Assembly: GCA_031398975.1 (NCBI GenBank)
Contig: JANNOI010000019.1
Span: 45,163 to 109,162, forward strand
DNA: 64,000 nucleotides
Source: JAKFWI01 sp031398975
GTDB taxonomy: Bacteria > Pseudomonadota > Alphaproteobacteria > Caulobacterales > Aquidulcibacteraceae
Direction of reading: 5' to 3'
Shown here: piece by piece, positions 16,430 through 24,167 of the stretch
Layout of the letters: each line of letters starts with the position of its first letter
Position numbering within the stretch: the stretch's first letter is position 1
Made by a program: the position numbers and the translations under genes
Notes under the pieces: model-generated
What the model saw: only the letters and a program-made list of their open reading frames with translations
Databases searched by the model: none
Told to the model about the DNA's origin: nothing

Positions 16430-17521
16430 ATGCAAGAGCAGGTGATCCTGGGGATCGAAACCAGTTGCGACGAAACCGCCGCAGCGGTCGTTGCGCTGGA
16501 CCAAGCGGGCGGGCGCGCGCGCATCCTGGGGGACGTGATCTGGGGCCAGGCCGAGCAGCACGCCGCGTTCGGCGGCGTGGTGCCCGAGATCGCGGCGCGC
16601 GCGCATGTGGAGCGGCTCGACCACGCGATCGCGGCGGCGATGGCGCAGGCGCGCCTTGGCTTCGACGATCTCACCGGGGTGGCGGCGACCGCCGGCCCCG
16701 GCCTCGTCGGGGGGGTGATGGTGGGACTGGCGACCGGCCAGGCGATCGCGCTGGCGCGGGGCGTGGCGTTTTCCGCGGTGAACCATCTCGAGGGCCACGC
16801 GCTTTCGCCCCGGCTCTCGGAGCGGCTCGATTTTCCCTATTTGCTGCTGCTGGCCTCGGGCGGGCATTGCCAATTCCTGGCGGTGGAAGGGCTCGGGCGC
16901 TATCGCCGGCTGGGCTCCACGATCGACGACGCCGCCGGCGAGGCCTTCGACAAGGCCGCCAAATTGCTCGATCTGGGCTTTCCCGGGGGCCCTGCTCTCG
17001 AGCGCGCGGCCGCGCTGGGCGATCCCCATCGTTTTGCGTTTCCCCGCCCGATGGCAGGGCGGCCGGGCTGCGACCTTTCCTTCGCCGGCCTCAAGACCGC
17101 CCTCGTCCGCCAGGCCCAGGCGCTCGCGCCGCTGACCGAGCGCGACCGCGCCGATCTCGCCGCCAGCTTCCAAGAAGCGGCGCTGGACGTGATCCTCGAT
17201 CGCACCGCCCAGGCGCTCGAGCTCCACACGCAGATGTCTTCGGGGCGGGTGCTGGTGGCGGCGGGCGGCGTGGCCGCCAATATGGGGCTGCGCGCGCGCC
17301 TGGCCGCGCTGGCGCAGGCCCGTTCCTACCGCTTCGTGGCCCCGCCGCTGCGCTATTGTACCGATAACGCCGCCATGATCGCGCTCGCCGGCGCGGAGCG
17401 TCTCGCGCGCGGCTTAAGCGACCCGCTGGACGTGAAGGCCCGGCCGCGCTGGCCCCTGGACGAGGAAGCCGCCGCCGCCCGCCCGCTGCATATCGCGGGA
17501 CGCAAGGGCGCCAAGGCGTAA
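16430..17521 (+). CDS. tsaD: tRNA N6-adenosine threonylcarbamoyltransferase TsaD
   Basis: With TsaB and TsaE, this protein transfers the threonylcarbamoyl group to A37 of ANN-decoding tRNAs. The 363-residue protein has the ASKHA-fold signature GIETSCDETAAA, the metal-binding HVERLDHAI and HLEGHA histidines, LLLASGGHCQ, and the C-terminal DNAAMIALAGAERL. The ATG at 16430 matches the family start; an in-frame ATG at 16391 would add 13 residues. It is the first gene of a plus-strand group with gpsA and a Rieske protein, divergent from hemC. Confidence 0.96.
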   Translation: MQEQVILGIETSCDETAAAVVALDQAGGRARILGDVIWGQAEQHAAFGGVVPEIAARAHVERLDHAIAAAMAQARLGFDDLTGVAATAGPGLVGGVMVGLATGQAIALARGVAFSAVNHLEGHALSPRLSERLDFPYLLLLASGGHCQFLAVEGLGRYRRLGSTIDDAAGEAFDKAAKLLDLGFPGGPALERAAALGDPHRFAFPRPMAGRPGCDLSFAGLKTALVRQAQALAPLTERDRADLAASFQEAALDVILDRTAQALELHTQMSSGRVLVAAGGVAANMGLRARLAALAQARSYRFVAPPLRYCTDNAAMIALAGAERLARGLSDPLDVKARPRWPLDEEAAAARPLHIAGRKGAKA

Positions 17522-17538
17522 AGGGCGAGGGGCGGGCG

Positions 17539-18531
17539 ATGAGGCATGTCGGGGTGTTGGGGGCGGGCGCCTGGGGCGCGGCGTTGGCGCAGGTGGCCGC
17601 ACAGGCCGGCCGGCGGGTGAGCCTGTGGGCGCGCAACCCCGAAACGGCGGAAGCGATTAATTTTACGCACGAAAACGCGCCGTACCTGCCGGGTCAGACG
17701 CTCCATCCCGCCATCCGCGCCACCGCCGAGCTGGGCGACATCGCCGCCGCCGACCTCGTTCTCGCGGTGGTCCCGGCGCAATTCCTGCGCGCTGTGCTCA
17801 CGCGGCTGGCCCCGTTGCTGGCGCCGGGGGCGCCGATAATCGTGTGCGCCAAGGGGGTGGAGCAGGGCAGCCTCGCGCTGATGACGCAGGTGCTGGAGGA
17901 GACCGCGCCGACCGCGCGCGCAGGCGTGCTGTCGGGGCCCGGCTTCGCCCGCGACGTGGCGCGCGGCCTGCCCACGGCCGTGACCATCGCCACCGCGGAC
18001 GCAGACCTCGGCCGGCAGGTGGTGGACGCGCTGGGCCTGCCCACCTTCCGCCCCTATCGCAGCACCGACATGGTCGGCGCCGAGATCGGGGGGGCGGTCA
18101 AGAACGTGATCGCCATTGCCTGCGGCATCGCCGAGGGCCGCCTCTTGGGCGAGGGCGCGCGCGCGGCGCTGATCACCCGGGGCTTCGCCGAGCTGACCCG
18201 GCTGGGGCTCGCCATGGGCGCCCGCGCCGAGACGCTCAACGGCCTCTGCGGGCTGGGGGACCTCGTGCTCACCTGCGTGAGCCGCACCTCGCGCAACACC
18301 TCGCTGGGGGTGAGCCTCGGGGAAGGCCGCGCCATCGCCGAGGTGCTCAAGGAGCGGCGCAGCGTCGCCGAGGGGGCTGCGAGCGCCCCCGCGATCGCCG
18401 CGCTCGCACGCCGCCACGGGGTGGAGATGCCGATTTCGGCGGCGGTGGCCGAGATCGTGGCCGAACGGCTGAGCGTGGATGCGGCGATCGAGGCGCTCCT
18501 GTCGCGGCCGTTCCGCGCGGAGGGCGCGTGA
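17539..18531 (+). CDS. gpsA: Glycerol-3-phosphate dehydrogenase [NAD(P)+]
   Basis: The enzyme reduces dihydroxyacetone phosphate to sn-glycerol-3-phosphate for phospholipid synthesis. The 330-residue protein has the nucleotide-binding GVLGAGAWGAALA, the LSGPGFARDVARGLPTA segment, GAEIGGAVKNVIAIACG with the catalytic lysine, and GLCGLGDLVLTC near the C-terminus. It follows tsaD by 17 bases and overlaps the Rieske gene by four bases (GTGA), indicating an operon. Confidence 0.97.
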   Translation: MRHVGVLGAGAWGAALAQVAAQAGRRVSLWARNPETAEAINFTHENAPYLPGQTLHPAIRATAELGDIAAADLVLAVVPAQFLRAVLTRLAPLLAPGAPIIVCAKGVEQGSLALMTQVLEETAPTARAGVLSGPGFARDVARGLPTAVTIATADADLGRQVVDALGLPTFRPYRSTDMVGAEIGGAVKNVIAIACGIAEGRLLGEGARAALITRGFAELTRLGLAMGARAETLNGLCGLGDLVLTCVSRTSRNTSLGVSLGEGRAIAEVLKERRSVAEGAASAPAIAALARRHGVEMPISAAVAEIVAERLSVDAAIEALLSRPFRAEGA

Positions 18532-18905
18532 GCGTGTGGCCCCCGCCCGATCCTGACAACCCCGCCCGCCCCCGCCCCGGCGCCAAGCTCGCGGCGCTGC
18601 GCGACATCCCGGAACCCGGCGCCCTGCTGGTCGATCGCGCGGCCGGGACGGCGCGGTTTTCGCTGATTCTGGTGCGCTTCGAGGGTGGTTTTGCGGGGTA
18701 TGAGAACCGGTGCCCGCATGCGCGCCTGCCGCTCGAACGCCCGGACGGGCGGGTGCTGCTGCAACAGGGCCGCTTCCTGGTGTGCGCCGCGCACGGCGCG
18801 AGCTTTCGCCTCAATGACGGCGTCTGCATCGCGGGCCCGGGCCTGGGCGGGCGGCTGACGCCCTTCCCGGTGCGCCTGGACGGCGGCTTCCTCTGCGCCG
18901 GCTAA
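18528..18905 (+). CDS. Small Rieske [2Fe-2S] ferredoxin-like protein
   Basis: The 125-residue cytoplasmic protein has a single Rieske domain. The cluster ligands are visible as C62-P-H64 (NRCPHARLPLE) and C86-x2-H89 (FLVCAAHGASF). The spacing of 21 residues between the two boxes matches stand-alone Rieske proteins such as those near nitrite reductase or dioxygenases. No oxygenase is nearby, so it probably serves as an electron carrier or redox sensor. It begins at a GTG overlapping the gpsA stop, so translation is likely coupled. Confidence 0.87.
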   Translation: MSVWPPPDPDNPARPRPGAKLAALRDIPEPGALLVDRAAGTARFSLILVRFEGGFAGYENRCPHARLPLERPDGRVLLQQGRFLVCAAHGASFRLNDGVCIAGPGLGGRLTPFPVRLDGGFLCAG

Positions 18906-18908
18906 GAC

Positions 18909-19976
18909 TCACTCATTAGCGGCGACGGCCAGGCCCGCGGCCTCGGCGATCGCGCGCGTCACCCGGCCCGCGCCGTGGGCGTCCACCAGCATGCGGCCCA
19001 GCGTGTTGGATTTCAGCCGCGAGGCCAAATCGTCGGCGAAGCCTGCGATCGCAGCCGCCAGGCGCTCGGGGTCGAGCGTCTGGCGAGGCCCCGCATAGAG
19101 GCACGCGCCGGCGCGCGCGAGGCGCTCAGCGCTCACCGCCTCCTCCGCATTCACCGCCACAAGCAGCATCGGCAGGCCCAGCGCGCACGCCTCCCACACC
19201 GTAGTGCCCCCCGCGGAGAGCGCCATGTCCGCCTCCTGCATCAGGGCCGCCATCGGCGGGTTGTAGGCGAGCGCAAGACAAGGCGCGCCCGCCGCCCGCG
19301 CGGCGATTTCCTCCGCCCGGACATTGGCCGCCCCGATCACGAGCGTGAGCTTGAAATCCTCCGGCAGCAGGCGCGCCGCCTCCACCGCCAACAAACTCGC
19401 CCCGGTCGGGTCGACGCCGCCGAACGTCATCAGCACATTGCGTGCGCGCGGCCGGATCACTCGCTGGGCCGCGCGCGCGTGCGCGAATTCCTGGCGCAGC
19501 AGCGCAAAGCGGGGCCCGAGCAGCGCGAGCGGGCGCGCGGCTTTGCCGGCATAGAGCGCCTCCTCGGCATGGAGGTTCTGATTCACCAGCACAGCGCACG
19601 GATAATCGGGCAGCGCGCCCATATCGTCGATCACCGCCACAACAAGGCCGGCATCGCTCAGCGCGGCGATATACGCAACGCTCGCGGAATAGGAATCGAC
19701 CGCCACCGCGCGCGCGCCGCGGGCCGCGCACAGCCCCGCAAGCACCGCCGCCTCCGCGCGCGACCAGGCGGGCTCGGTGGTCATGTGCAGCCCGAAACCG
19801 GCCCCCTCCACGACCCGCGCCCGCAGCCCCTCCGGGAGCGCGGCGCTCACCAGGAGGCAATGCCCGCCCGCGCCGGTCCACGCCTCCCCCAACGCCAACA
19901 GCCGCATCACATGGCCGGAGCCGGTGAGGCCGCCGGCGTCCGCGCGCAAGACCAGAAGCGGGCCGCTCTGCGTCAT
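18909..19976 (-). CDS. pseG: UDP-2,4-diacetamido-2,4,6-trideoxy-beta-L-altropyranose hydrolase PseG
   Basis: PseG removes UDP from the trideoxy-altrose intermediate of CMP-pseudaminic acid synthesis. The 355-residue protein has the GT-B fold N-terminal motif GSGHVMRLLALG with H22, the catalytic histidine position. It also has VIDDMGALPDYPCAVLVNQN, the FGGVDPTG hinge-side motif, and ALSAGGTTVWEACALGLP, where UDP is bound. It is divergent from pseB. The remaining pathway genes (pseC, pseH, pseI, pseF) are not in this window. Confidence 0.9.
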   Translation of the reverse strand: MTQSGPLLVLRADAGGLTGSGHVMRLLALGEAWTGAGGHCLLVSAALPEGLRARVVEGAGFGLHMTTEPAWSRAEAAVLAGLCAARGARAVAVDSYSASVAYIAALSDAGLVVAVIDDMGALPDYPCAVLVNQNLHAEEALYAGKAARPLALLGPRFALLRQEFAHARAAQRVIRPRARNVLMTFGGVDPTGASLLAVEAARLLPEDFKLTLVIGAANVRAEEIAARAAGAPCLALAYNPPMAALMQEADMALSAGGTTVWEACALGLPMLLVAVNAEEAVSAERLARAGACLYAGPRQTLDPERLAAAIAGFADDLASRLKSNTLGRMLVDAHGAGRVTRAIAEAAGLAVAANE

Positions 19977-20051
19977 GGATGTCCATCCCGCCTTCTTCAG
20001 ACGCCGTTAACCAAACCTGGCCAGCCTCGGGCGCGAACCAGGAGCGGGCGG

Positions 20052-21125
20052 GTGGACGAAATAGCCGGTTTCGAGGCGCTGCAGCAAATGCTGGGCGCAC
20101 GATCCTTCCAAAGCCCGCGCATCGACCTTAACGGCAAGACGGTGCTCGTCACCGGCGGCACGGGCTCCTTCGGGCGCCATTTCGTGCGCGCCGCGCTCGC
20201 GGCCTTCACGCCGCGCAAGCTGATCGTGTTCTCGCGCGACGAGCTCAAGCAGTACGAGATGGCGCAGGATTTTTCCCCCGCGCGCCATCCGTGCCTGCGC
20301 TATTTCATCGGCGACGTCCGCGATCCCGCGCGCCTCGAAATGGCGATGCGGGACGTCGATTACGTGGTCCATGCGGCGGCGATGAAGCATGTGCCGATCG
20401 CGGAATACAATCCCTTCGAATGCATCCAGACCAATGTCATAGGCGCGCAGAACGTGGTGACGGCGGCGCTCAAGCGCGGGGTGAGCCGTGTGATCGCTCT
20501 GTCTACGGACAAGGCGGCGAACCCGATCAATCTCTACGGCGCCTCGAAGCTCGCCTCCGACAAGATCTTCATCGCCGCCAACAATCTCTCCGGAGAAAAC
20601 GGGGCGCTGTTCTCGGTGGTGCGCTACGGCAACGTGCTGGGCTCGCGCGGGTCGGTGGCGCCCTATTTCATGCGGCTGCTCGCCGAGGGCGCCGATCATC
20701 TTCCGATCACGGACGAGAAGATGACGCGGTTCTGGATTACGCTCGACCAGGGGGTGGCCTTCGTGCTGTCGAGCCTCGCCATGATGCGCGGGGGCGAGAC
20801 ATTCGTGCCGAAGATCGCCTCCATCCGCACGACCGACCTCGCCCGGCTTATCGCGCCCCATCTGCCGCATCGGATCGTCGGCGTGCGCCCGGGCGAGAAA
20901 CTGCACGAAACGATGGTGCCCAGCGACGACGCGCGCGCCACGCTCGAACTGCACGATCGCTTCGTGATCCTCCCGCCGGAGGCCGCGGCCAAGCGCGCCT
21001 GGTACGGGCTTGAACATGGCGCGGTCCCCGCGCCGGAAGGCTTTTCGTACGCGAGCGACAAAAACCCCGAGCAGCTCGACCCGCGAAGCCTCCACCGCCT
21101 GTTGGGGCGCGCCTTTGCCGCCTGA
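20052..21125 (+). CDS. pseB: UDP-N-acetylglucosamine 4,6-dehydratase (inverting) PseB
   Basis: This is the first step of pseudaminic acid synthesis: dehydration and C5 epimerisation of UDP-GlcNAc. The 357-residue extended short-chain dehydrogenase has the NAD(P) motif VLVTGGTGSFGRHFV (glycines at 35-41), HAAAMKHVPIAEYNPFE, the catalytic STDKAANPINLYGASKL, and NVLGSRGSV. The homologous protein FlmA is required for flagellin glycosylation in Caulobacter. The start is GTG at 20052 with AGGAG seven bases upstream; an in-frame ATG at 20088 is possible. It converges on the flagellin genes. Confidence 0.94.
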   Translation: MDEIAGFEALQQMLGARSFQSPRIDLNGKTVLVTGGTGSFGRHFVRAALAAFTPRKLIVFSRDELKQYEMAQDFSPARHPCLRYFIGDVRDPARLEMAMRDVDYVVHAAAMKHVPIAEYNPFECIQTNVIGAQNVVTAALKRGVSRVIALSTDKAANPINLYGASKLASDKIFIAANNLSGENGALFSVVRYGNVLGSRGSVAPYFMRLLAEGADHLPITDEKMTRFWITLDQGVAFVLSSLAMMRGGETFVPKIASIRTTDLARLIAPHLPHRIVGVRPGEKLHETMVPSDDARATLELHDRFVILPPEAAAKRAWYGLEHGAVPAPEGFSYASDKNPEQLDPRSLHRLLGRAFAA

Positions 21126-21145
21126 CTTCGGCTGAAACGCCAAGA

Positions 21146-21180
21146 AGCCCGCCGACGCCGCTACGCGACGCCGACGGGCT
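21146..21180 (-). terminator. Probable intrinsic terminator of the first flagellin gene
   Basis: A 15-base-pair stem lies 24 bases beyond the flagellin stop. Read as minus-strand RNA, all mismatches of the DNA palindrome become G-U pairs, so the hairpin forms only on the flagellin transcript. The following sequence, CTTCTTGGCGTTT, is moderately U-rich. The hairpin would be broken by A-C mismatches on the pseB transcript. Confidence 0.65.
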
Positions 21181-21203
21181 CTCAGCTTTAACGGAGCCTG
21201 CGA

Positions 21204-22034
21204 TTAGCGGAACAGCGACAGGAATTGCGTCGAGTTCGCGTTAGCGATCGAGAGCGCCTGCGTGCCCAATTGCTGTTTGACCTGCAGCGAGGACAGCTTC
21301 GCGCTGTCCTTGGAGAGGTCGGCGTCCACCAGATTGCCGATGCCCGCCTCCAGCGCGTCAGAAAGGCTCACCAGGAATTCCCGATGGCTCTCCATGCCCT
21401 TCGCAGCCGAACCAAAGGTGGCGAGCTGTTCGTTCACCGCGGTGAGCGAGCTGTTGATCGCCGACAAGGCGTTCGAGGCCGAAGTCGCAGTCGATATCGT
21501 TGCGCTGCTGCTGAGCGAGATCACCGAGCCGCTGCCGCCCAGGGCGAACGACACGGCCGTGATCGTGATCACGTCGCCCGAATCGTTGGCGAACGCGGTG
21601 ACGTTGGTGCCGCCCGACTTGATCAGGTTGACGCCGTTGAATTCCGCATTGTCGATCACGCGGATGATCTGGTCACGGATCTGGACGAAGTCGGCGTTGT
21701 AGGCGTTCCGCTGGGCGGTGGTGATCGAGGCGTCCGAGGCCTGGGTCGCCTTGGCCTTGAGTTCGATCAGCAGGTTGGAGATTTCGGTGCCAGCCGTGTT
21801 GGCCACGTCCAGCGCCGAGATCGCCTTGTCGACCGTATCCTGGGCGACACCGTAGCCCGCCACCTTGCCGCGGGCGTCCTGCGCGATGGCGTAGACGGCG
21901 CCGTTGTCCTTGGCGGAGGCGATCTTCAGACCCGTATTGATCCGGTTCTGGAGCGATTCGAGTTCGGTGTTTGTTTTGTTGAGGTTCTGGAGCGCGATCA
22001 ACGCGCCGTAATTGGTATTGACGCTGGTCGTCAT
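21204..22034 (-). CDS. Flagellin (first copy)
   Basis: The 276-residue flagellar filament subunit has conserved D0/D1 ends. The N-terminus is SVNTNYGALIALQNLN, then LQNRINTGLKIASAKDNG. The C-terminus is SLQVKQQLGTQALSIANANS ending LSLFR. A short serine-rich middle (GGSGSVISLSSSATISTAT) replaces the long D2/D3 domains; such surface-exposed serines and threonines are where pseudaminic acid is attached in glycosylated flagellins. A sigma-54 promoter lies 75 bases upstream at 22109-22124. It is closely similar to the next flagellin and has the same length, which points to a tandem duplication. Confidence 0.95.
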   Translation of the reverse strand: MTTSVNTNYGALIALQNLNKTNTELESLQNRINTGLKIASAKDNGAVYAIAQDARGKVAGYGVAQDTVDKAISALDVANTAGTEISNLLIELKAKATQASDASITTAQRNAYNADFVQIRDQIIRVIDNAEFNGVNLIKSGGTNVTAFANDSGDVITITAVSFALGGSGSVISLSSSATISTATSASNALSAINSSLTAVNEQLATFGSAAKGMESHREFLVSLSDALEAGIGNLVDADLSKDSAKLSSLQVKQQLGTQALSIANANSTQFLSLFR

Positions 22035-22108
22035 TGGAGAGGTCCCTTCTGGCGTGCGTCCGCGCCTTCTGGCGCGGCGGGGCTCCTTCGAAGCCCGAAG
22101 GGTCGCAA

Positions 22109-22124
22109 AGCAATGGCCGCGCCA
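22109..22124 (-). promoter_or_regulatory. Sigma-54 promoter of the first flagellin
   Basis: The minus strand reads TGGCGCG-GCCA-TTGCT. It has the GG at -24 and GC at -12 with exact sigma-54 spacing, 75 bases before the flagellin ATG. Late flagellar genes of Caulobacter-type bacteria use sigma-54 with the FlbD enhancer protein. Confidence 0.8.
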
Positions 22125-22205
22125 GCCCTTTTATGGCCCGGGAACCGCTGAAATCGCCTCTTTCGGGGGGTTTTTCGTCAAAGCCCCGGCAAAAAGCGCC
22201 ACTCC

Positions 22206-22245
22206 CGCCCGGCAGACTTTGCCGGGCGACGGCAAGTTTTGCCGT
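22206..22245. promoter_or_regulatory. Tandem inverted repeats between the flagellin genes (possible enhancer or terminator)
   Basis: Two adjacent palindromes occur: CGCCCGGCA-gactt-TGCCGGGCG (22206-22228, nine-base perfect arms) and ACGGCAA-gtt-TTGCCGT (22229-22245, seven-base perfect arms). They lie about 80-135 bases upstream of the sigma-54 promoter of the first flagellin, where FlbD-type ftr enhancers sit. They also lie 20 bases after the stop of the second flagellin, so a terminator role is equally possible. A related repeat, GCGCAAGTCTTGCCGCG, occurs upstream of the second flagellin. Confidence 0.5.
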
Positions 22246-22265
22246 GTCGGATCAGCCGCGCGCGC

Positions 22266-23096
22266 CTATTGGAAGAAGGACAGCAGGATCCGCGGCGACT
22301 GGTTGGCGATGGAGACGGCCTGGGCGCCCAATTGCTGCTTGACTTGCAGCGCCTGCAGCCGCGCGCCCTCCTTGGCCAGATCCGCGTCCACCAGATTGCC
22401 GACGCCGTTCTCCAGGCTGTCAGACAGCTTGGTTACGAAATCCTTGTGCTCCTCGATGCCCTTGGCGGCCGCGCCGAGGGATGCGAGTTGCAGGTTTACA
22501 TTCGTGATCGAAGTCAACACCGCCGAAAGGACGCCGGCGGCGGCGGTGGCGGAGCTCAACGTCGCGTTGGACGCAAGTGTAATCACCGCCCCGCTCAGCG
22601 CAAAAGACACCGCCGTGATGGTTATGATGCTGCCCCCGGAATCGTCAGCGAAGGCGGTCACGTTGTCGCCGGTGGCCTCGATCATGTTCAGGCCGTTGAA
22701 CTCGGCGTTCTCCAGCGTACGGACGATCGCGTCGCGCAGTTGCACGAAGTCTGCGTTGTAGGCCGCCCGCTGGGGGGTGGTGATGGAGGGGTCGCGCGCC
22801 TGGGTCGCCTTCTCGCGCAGATCGTTCAAGAGGTTGGAAATCTTCTGGCCCGCGGTGAGCGTGACGTCTAGCGCGCTGATCGCCTTGTCCAGCGTATCCC
22901 CCGCCACGCCGTAGCCCGACACGCTGCCGCGCATCAATTGGGCGATCGCAAACGTGGCGCCATTATCTTTCGCGGTGGCCACTTTGAGCCCGGTATTGAT
23001 CCGGTTCTGCGTGGTTTCCAGTTCGGAATTGGTGCTGTTCAGGTTTTGCAGCGCTAGCAGCGCGCCGTAATTGGTGTTGACCGAGACTTGCGACAT
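22266..23096 (-). CDS. Flagellin (second copy)
   Basis: This is a 276-residue filament subunit like its neighbour: QVSVNTNYGALLALQNLN, then RINTGLKVATAKDNG, and the C-terminal LQVKQQLGAQAVSIANQS. The central part differs more than the ends (EATGDNVTAFADDSGGSI). The start at 23096 (MSQVSVNTN) matches the family; the frame is open upstream to 23168, but that would pass the transcription start. A sigma-54 promoter lies 68 bases upstream. The order fla-fla-flaF-flbT on this strand resembles the Caulobacter flagellin cluster. Confidence 0.95.
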   Translation of the reverse strand: MSQVSVNTNYGALLALQNLNSTNSELETTQNRINTGLKVATAKDNGATFAIAQLMRGSVSGYGVAGDTLDKAISALDVTLTAGQKISNLLNDLREKATQARDPSITTPQRAAYNADFVQLRDAIVRTLENAEFNGLNMIEATGDNVTAFADDSGGSIITITAVSFALSGAVITLASNATLSSATAAAGVLSAVLTSITNVNLQLASLGAAAKGIEEHKDFVTKLSDSLENGVGNLVDADLAKEGARLQALQVKQQLGAQAVSIANQSPRILLSFFQ

Positions 23097-23163
23097 GGGA
23101 ACCTCGATTCCGGGGCGCTCGCCGGCGTTCGCGCCACAGGGACGTTTTGTCAAACCCTCCCGT

Positions 23164-23179
23164 CGCAAGGCCCGTGCCG
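23164..23179 (-). promoter_or_regulatory. Sigma-54 promoter of the second flagellin
   Basis: The minus strand reads CGGCACG-GGCC-TTGCG. It has a near-consensus -24 GGCACG and -12 TTGC with correct spacing, 68 bases before the ATG. The position parallels that of the first flagellin promoter. Confidence 0.85.
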
Positions 23180-23250
23180 CGCGCGTTCACCAATCAAAAT
23201 GTTGATTTCAGTTGCTTTTTTCTGGGCGCGTCGCGGGGCCGTTCAGCATG

Positions 23251-23270
23251 ACGCGCAAGTCTTGCCGCGT
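23251..23270. promoter_or_regulatory. Inverted repeat upstream of the second flagellin (possible FlbD/ftr-type site)
   Basis: The sequence ACGCGCAAGTCTTGCCGCGT is an imperfect palindrome centred about 88 bases upstream of the sigma-54 promoter at 23164-23179. It shares the GCAAGTYTTGCC core with the repeat at 22229-22245. The core and its position are seen; the role as enhancer is inferred. Confidence 0.45.
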
Positions 23271-23324
23271 CGGCCCGGCAAATTCCGCCCACCGGCGCCC
23301 CCCCCGCTTCGCGGGCAATGCGCC

Positions 23325-23681
23325 TTAAGAGGCCGAGACCGCCAGGCCCTGCATGATCGAGCGGTTGACTTCGATCAGCGTCTCGATGTCTGCGCCCTCG
23401 CGCATCACCGCGCTGGACTGACGCGACACCCAAAGGGCGAGCGAAATGATCTGCGCGCGCGTCGCGCGCGGCAGCGTGTTATGGGGCCCGCCGCAATCGT
23501 GGGCGAGCATGCTCCAAAGCCTTCGGTTTTTGTCGAGCGCAGCCGCCAGGCCCTGCAGATCGCCCCGGCCTTGCGCCTTTGCGTGCAGGAGACCGGATGT
23601 GACCATGGCGAAGACGCGGTATTCGGTGTCGCGTGGGGCCTCAGCCTGCACGCTCGCGCGTTGATAAGCCTGGATCGACAT
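23325..23681 (-). CDS. flaF: Flagellar biosynthesis regulator FlaF
   Basis: The 118-residue alphaproteobacterial protein acts with FlbT in flagellin synthesis and secretion; in Caulobacter FlaF promotes and FlbT represses flagellin translation. FlaF features include the N-terminal AYQRASVQAEAPRDTEYRVF, NRRLWSMLAHDC, and ALWVSRQSSAVMREGADIETLIEVNR near the end, read in pieces. Its start lies 41 bases inside flbT, so the pair is translationally coupled, and it lies just upstream of the flagellin genes on the same strand. Confidence 0.94.
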   Translation of the reverse strand: MSIQAYQRASVQAEAPRDTEYRVFAMVTSGLLHAKAQGRGDLQGLAAALDKNRRLWSMLAHDCGGPHNTLPRATRAQIISLALWVSRQSSAVMREGADIETLIEVNRSIMQGLAVSAS

Positions 23682-24072
23682 CCGTGATTCCTAAACGTTC
23701 CTCTTCGTACGCCATGATCTTGCGGCATCGCATCAGGGCGCGGTAGAACTCCCCCGCCAGCACGTCCCGCGAGATCGAGACGCATTCGGTGAGGATTTCG
23801 GGATTGCGCACCGCGCCCATGAATTCCGACATCCGCCGCGCGAACTCTCCGTACACGTCGCGATTATCGGTCTGGTCCAGATAGAGCAGCATGACCGGGA
23901 AATAGATGCGCCGCGCCGGGGAATTGGCCTCTTGCGGCTGCATGATGTCTTTCTCGCGCAGCACCGAGGCTTTGTTCTGCAGGATCAGCGCGCCGCGCCG
24001 ATCGCCGTTCTGCACCACCGCGCCGTTGACGACGAAGCGCTCCCCCGGCCGCAGCGACAGTTTCAGTGGCAT
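23641..24072 (-). CDS. flbT: Flagellin mRNA-binding repressor FlbT
   Basis: The 143-residue protein binds the 5' untranslated region of flagellin mRNA in Caulobacter and destabilises it before hook completion. Family features include the N-terminal MPLKLSLRPGERFVVNGAVV, NKASVLREKDIM, YFPVMLLYLDQ, and the helical C-terminal half with AGEFYRALMRCRKIMAYE. It overlaps flaF. The intergenic DNA upstream contains a perfect 12-base palindrome CCCCGATCGGGG at 24110-24121 of unknown role and no sigma-54 promoter was seen. Confidence 0.95.
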   Translation of the reverse strand: MPLKLSLRPGERFVVNGAVVQNGDRRGALILQNKASVLREKDIMQPQEANSPARRIYFPVMLLYLDQTDNRDVYGEFARRMSEFMGAVRNPEILTECVSISRDVLAGEFYRALMRCRKIMAYEEERLGITDVDPGLSTRERAG

Positions 24073-24167
24073 CGCGCAACCGCCCCGGATCGAACCTCGG
24101 TGGCAGCCTCCCCGATCGGGGTTAAGAAGTCTTTACGAAACGCGCCGCGCTCCCGAACGGAGGCCCG

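Noticed and set aside
24110..24121. Perfect palindrome CCCCGATCGGGG between the glycosyltransferase and flbT
   Set aside because: There is no loop for a hairpin and no T-run after it, and no known operator matches, so neither terminator nor binding site can be claimed.
24121..24136. TTAA-gaagtct-TTAC upstream of flbT as a CtrA site
   Set aside because: The second half-site is imperfect and the position relative to flbT and the preceding gene does not suggest a promoter; too weak to list.
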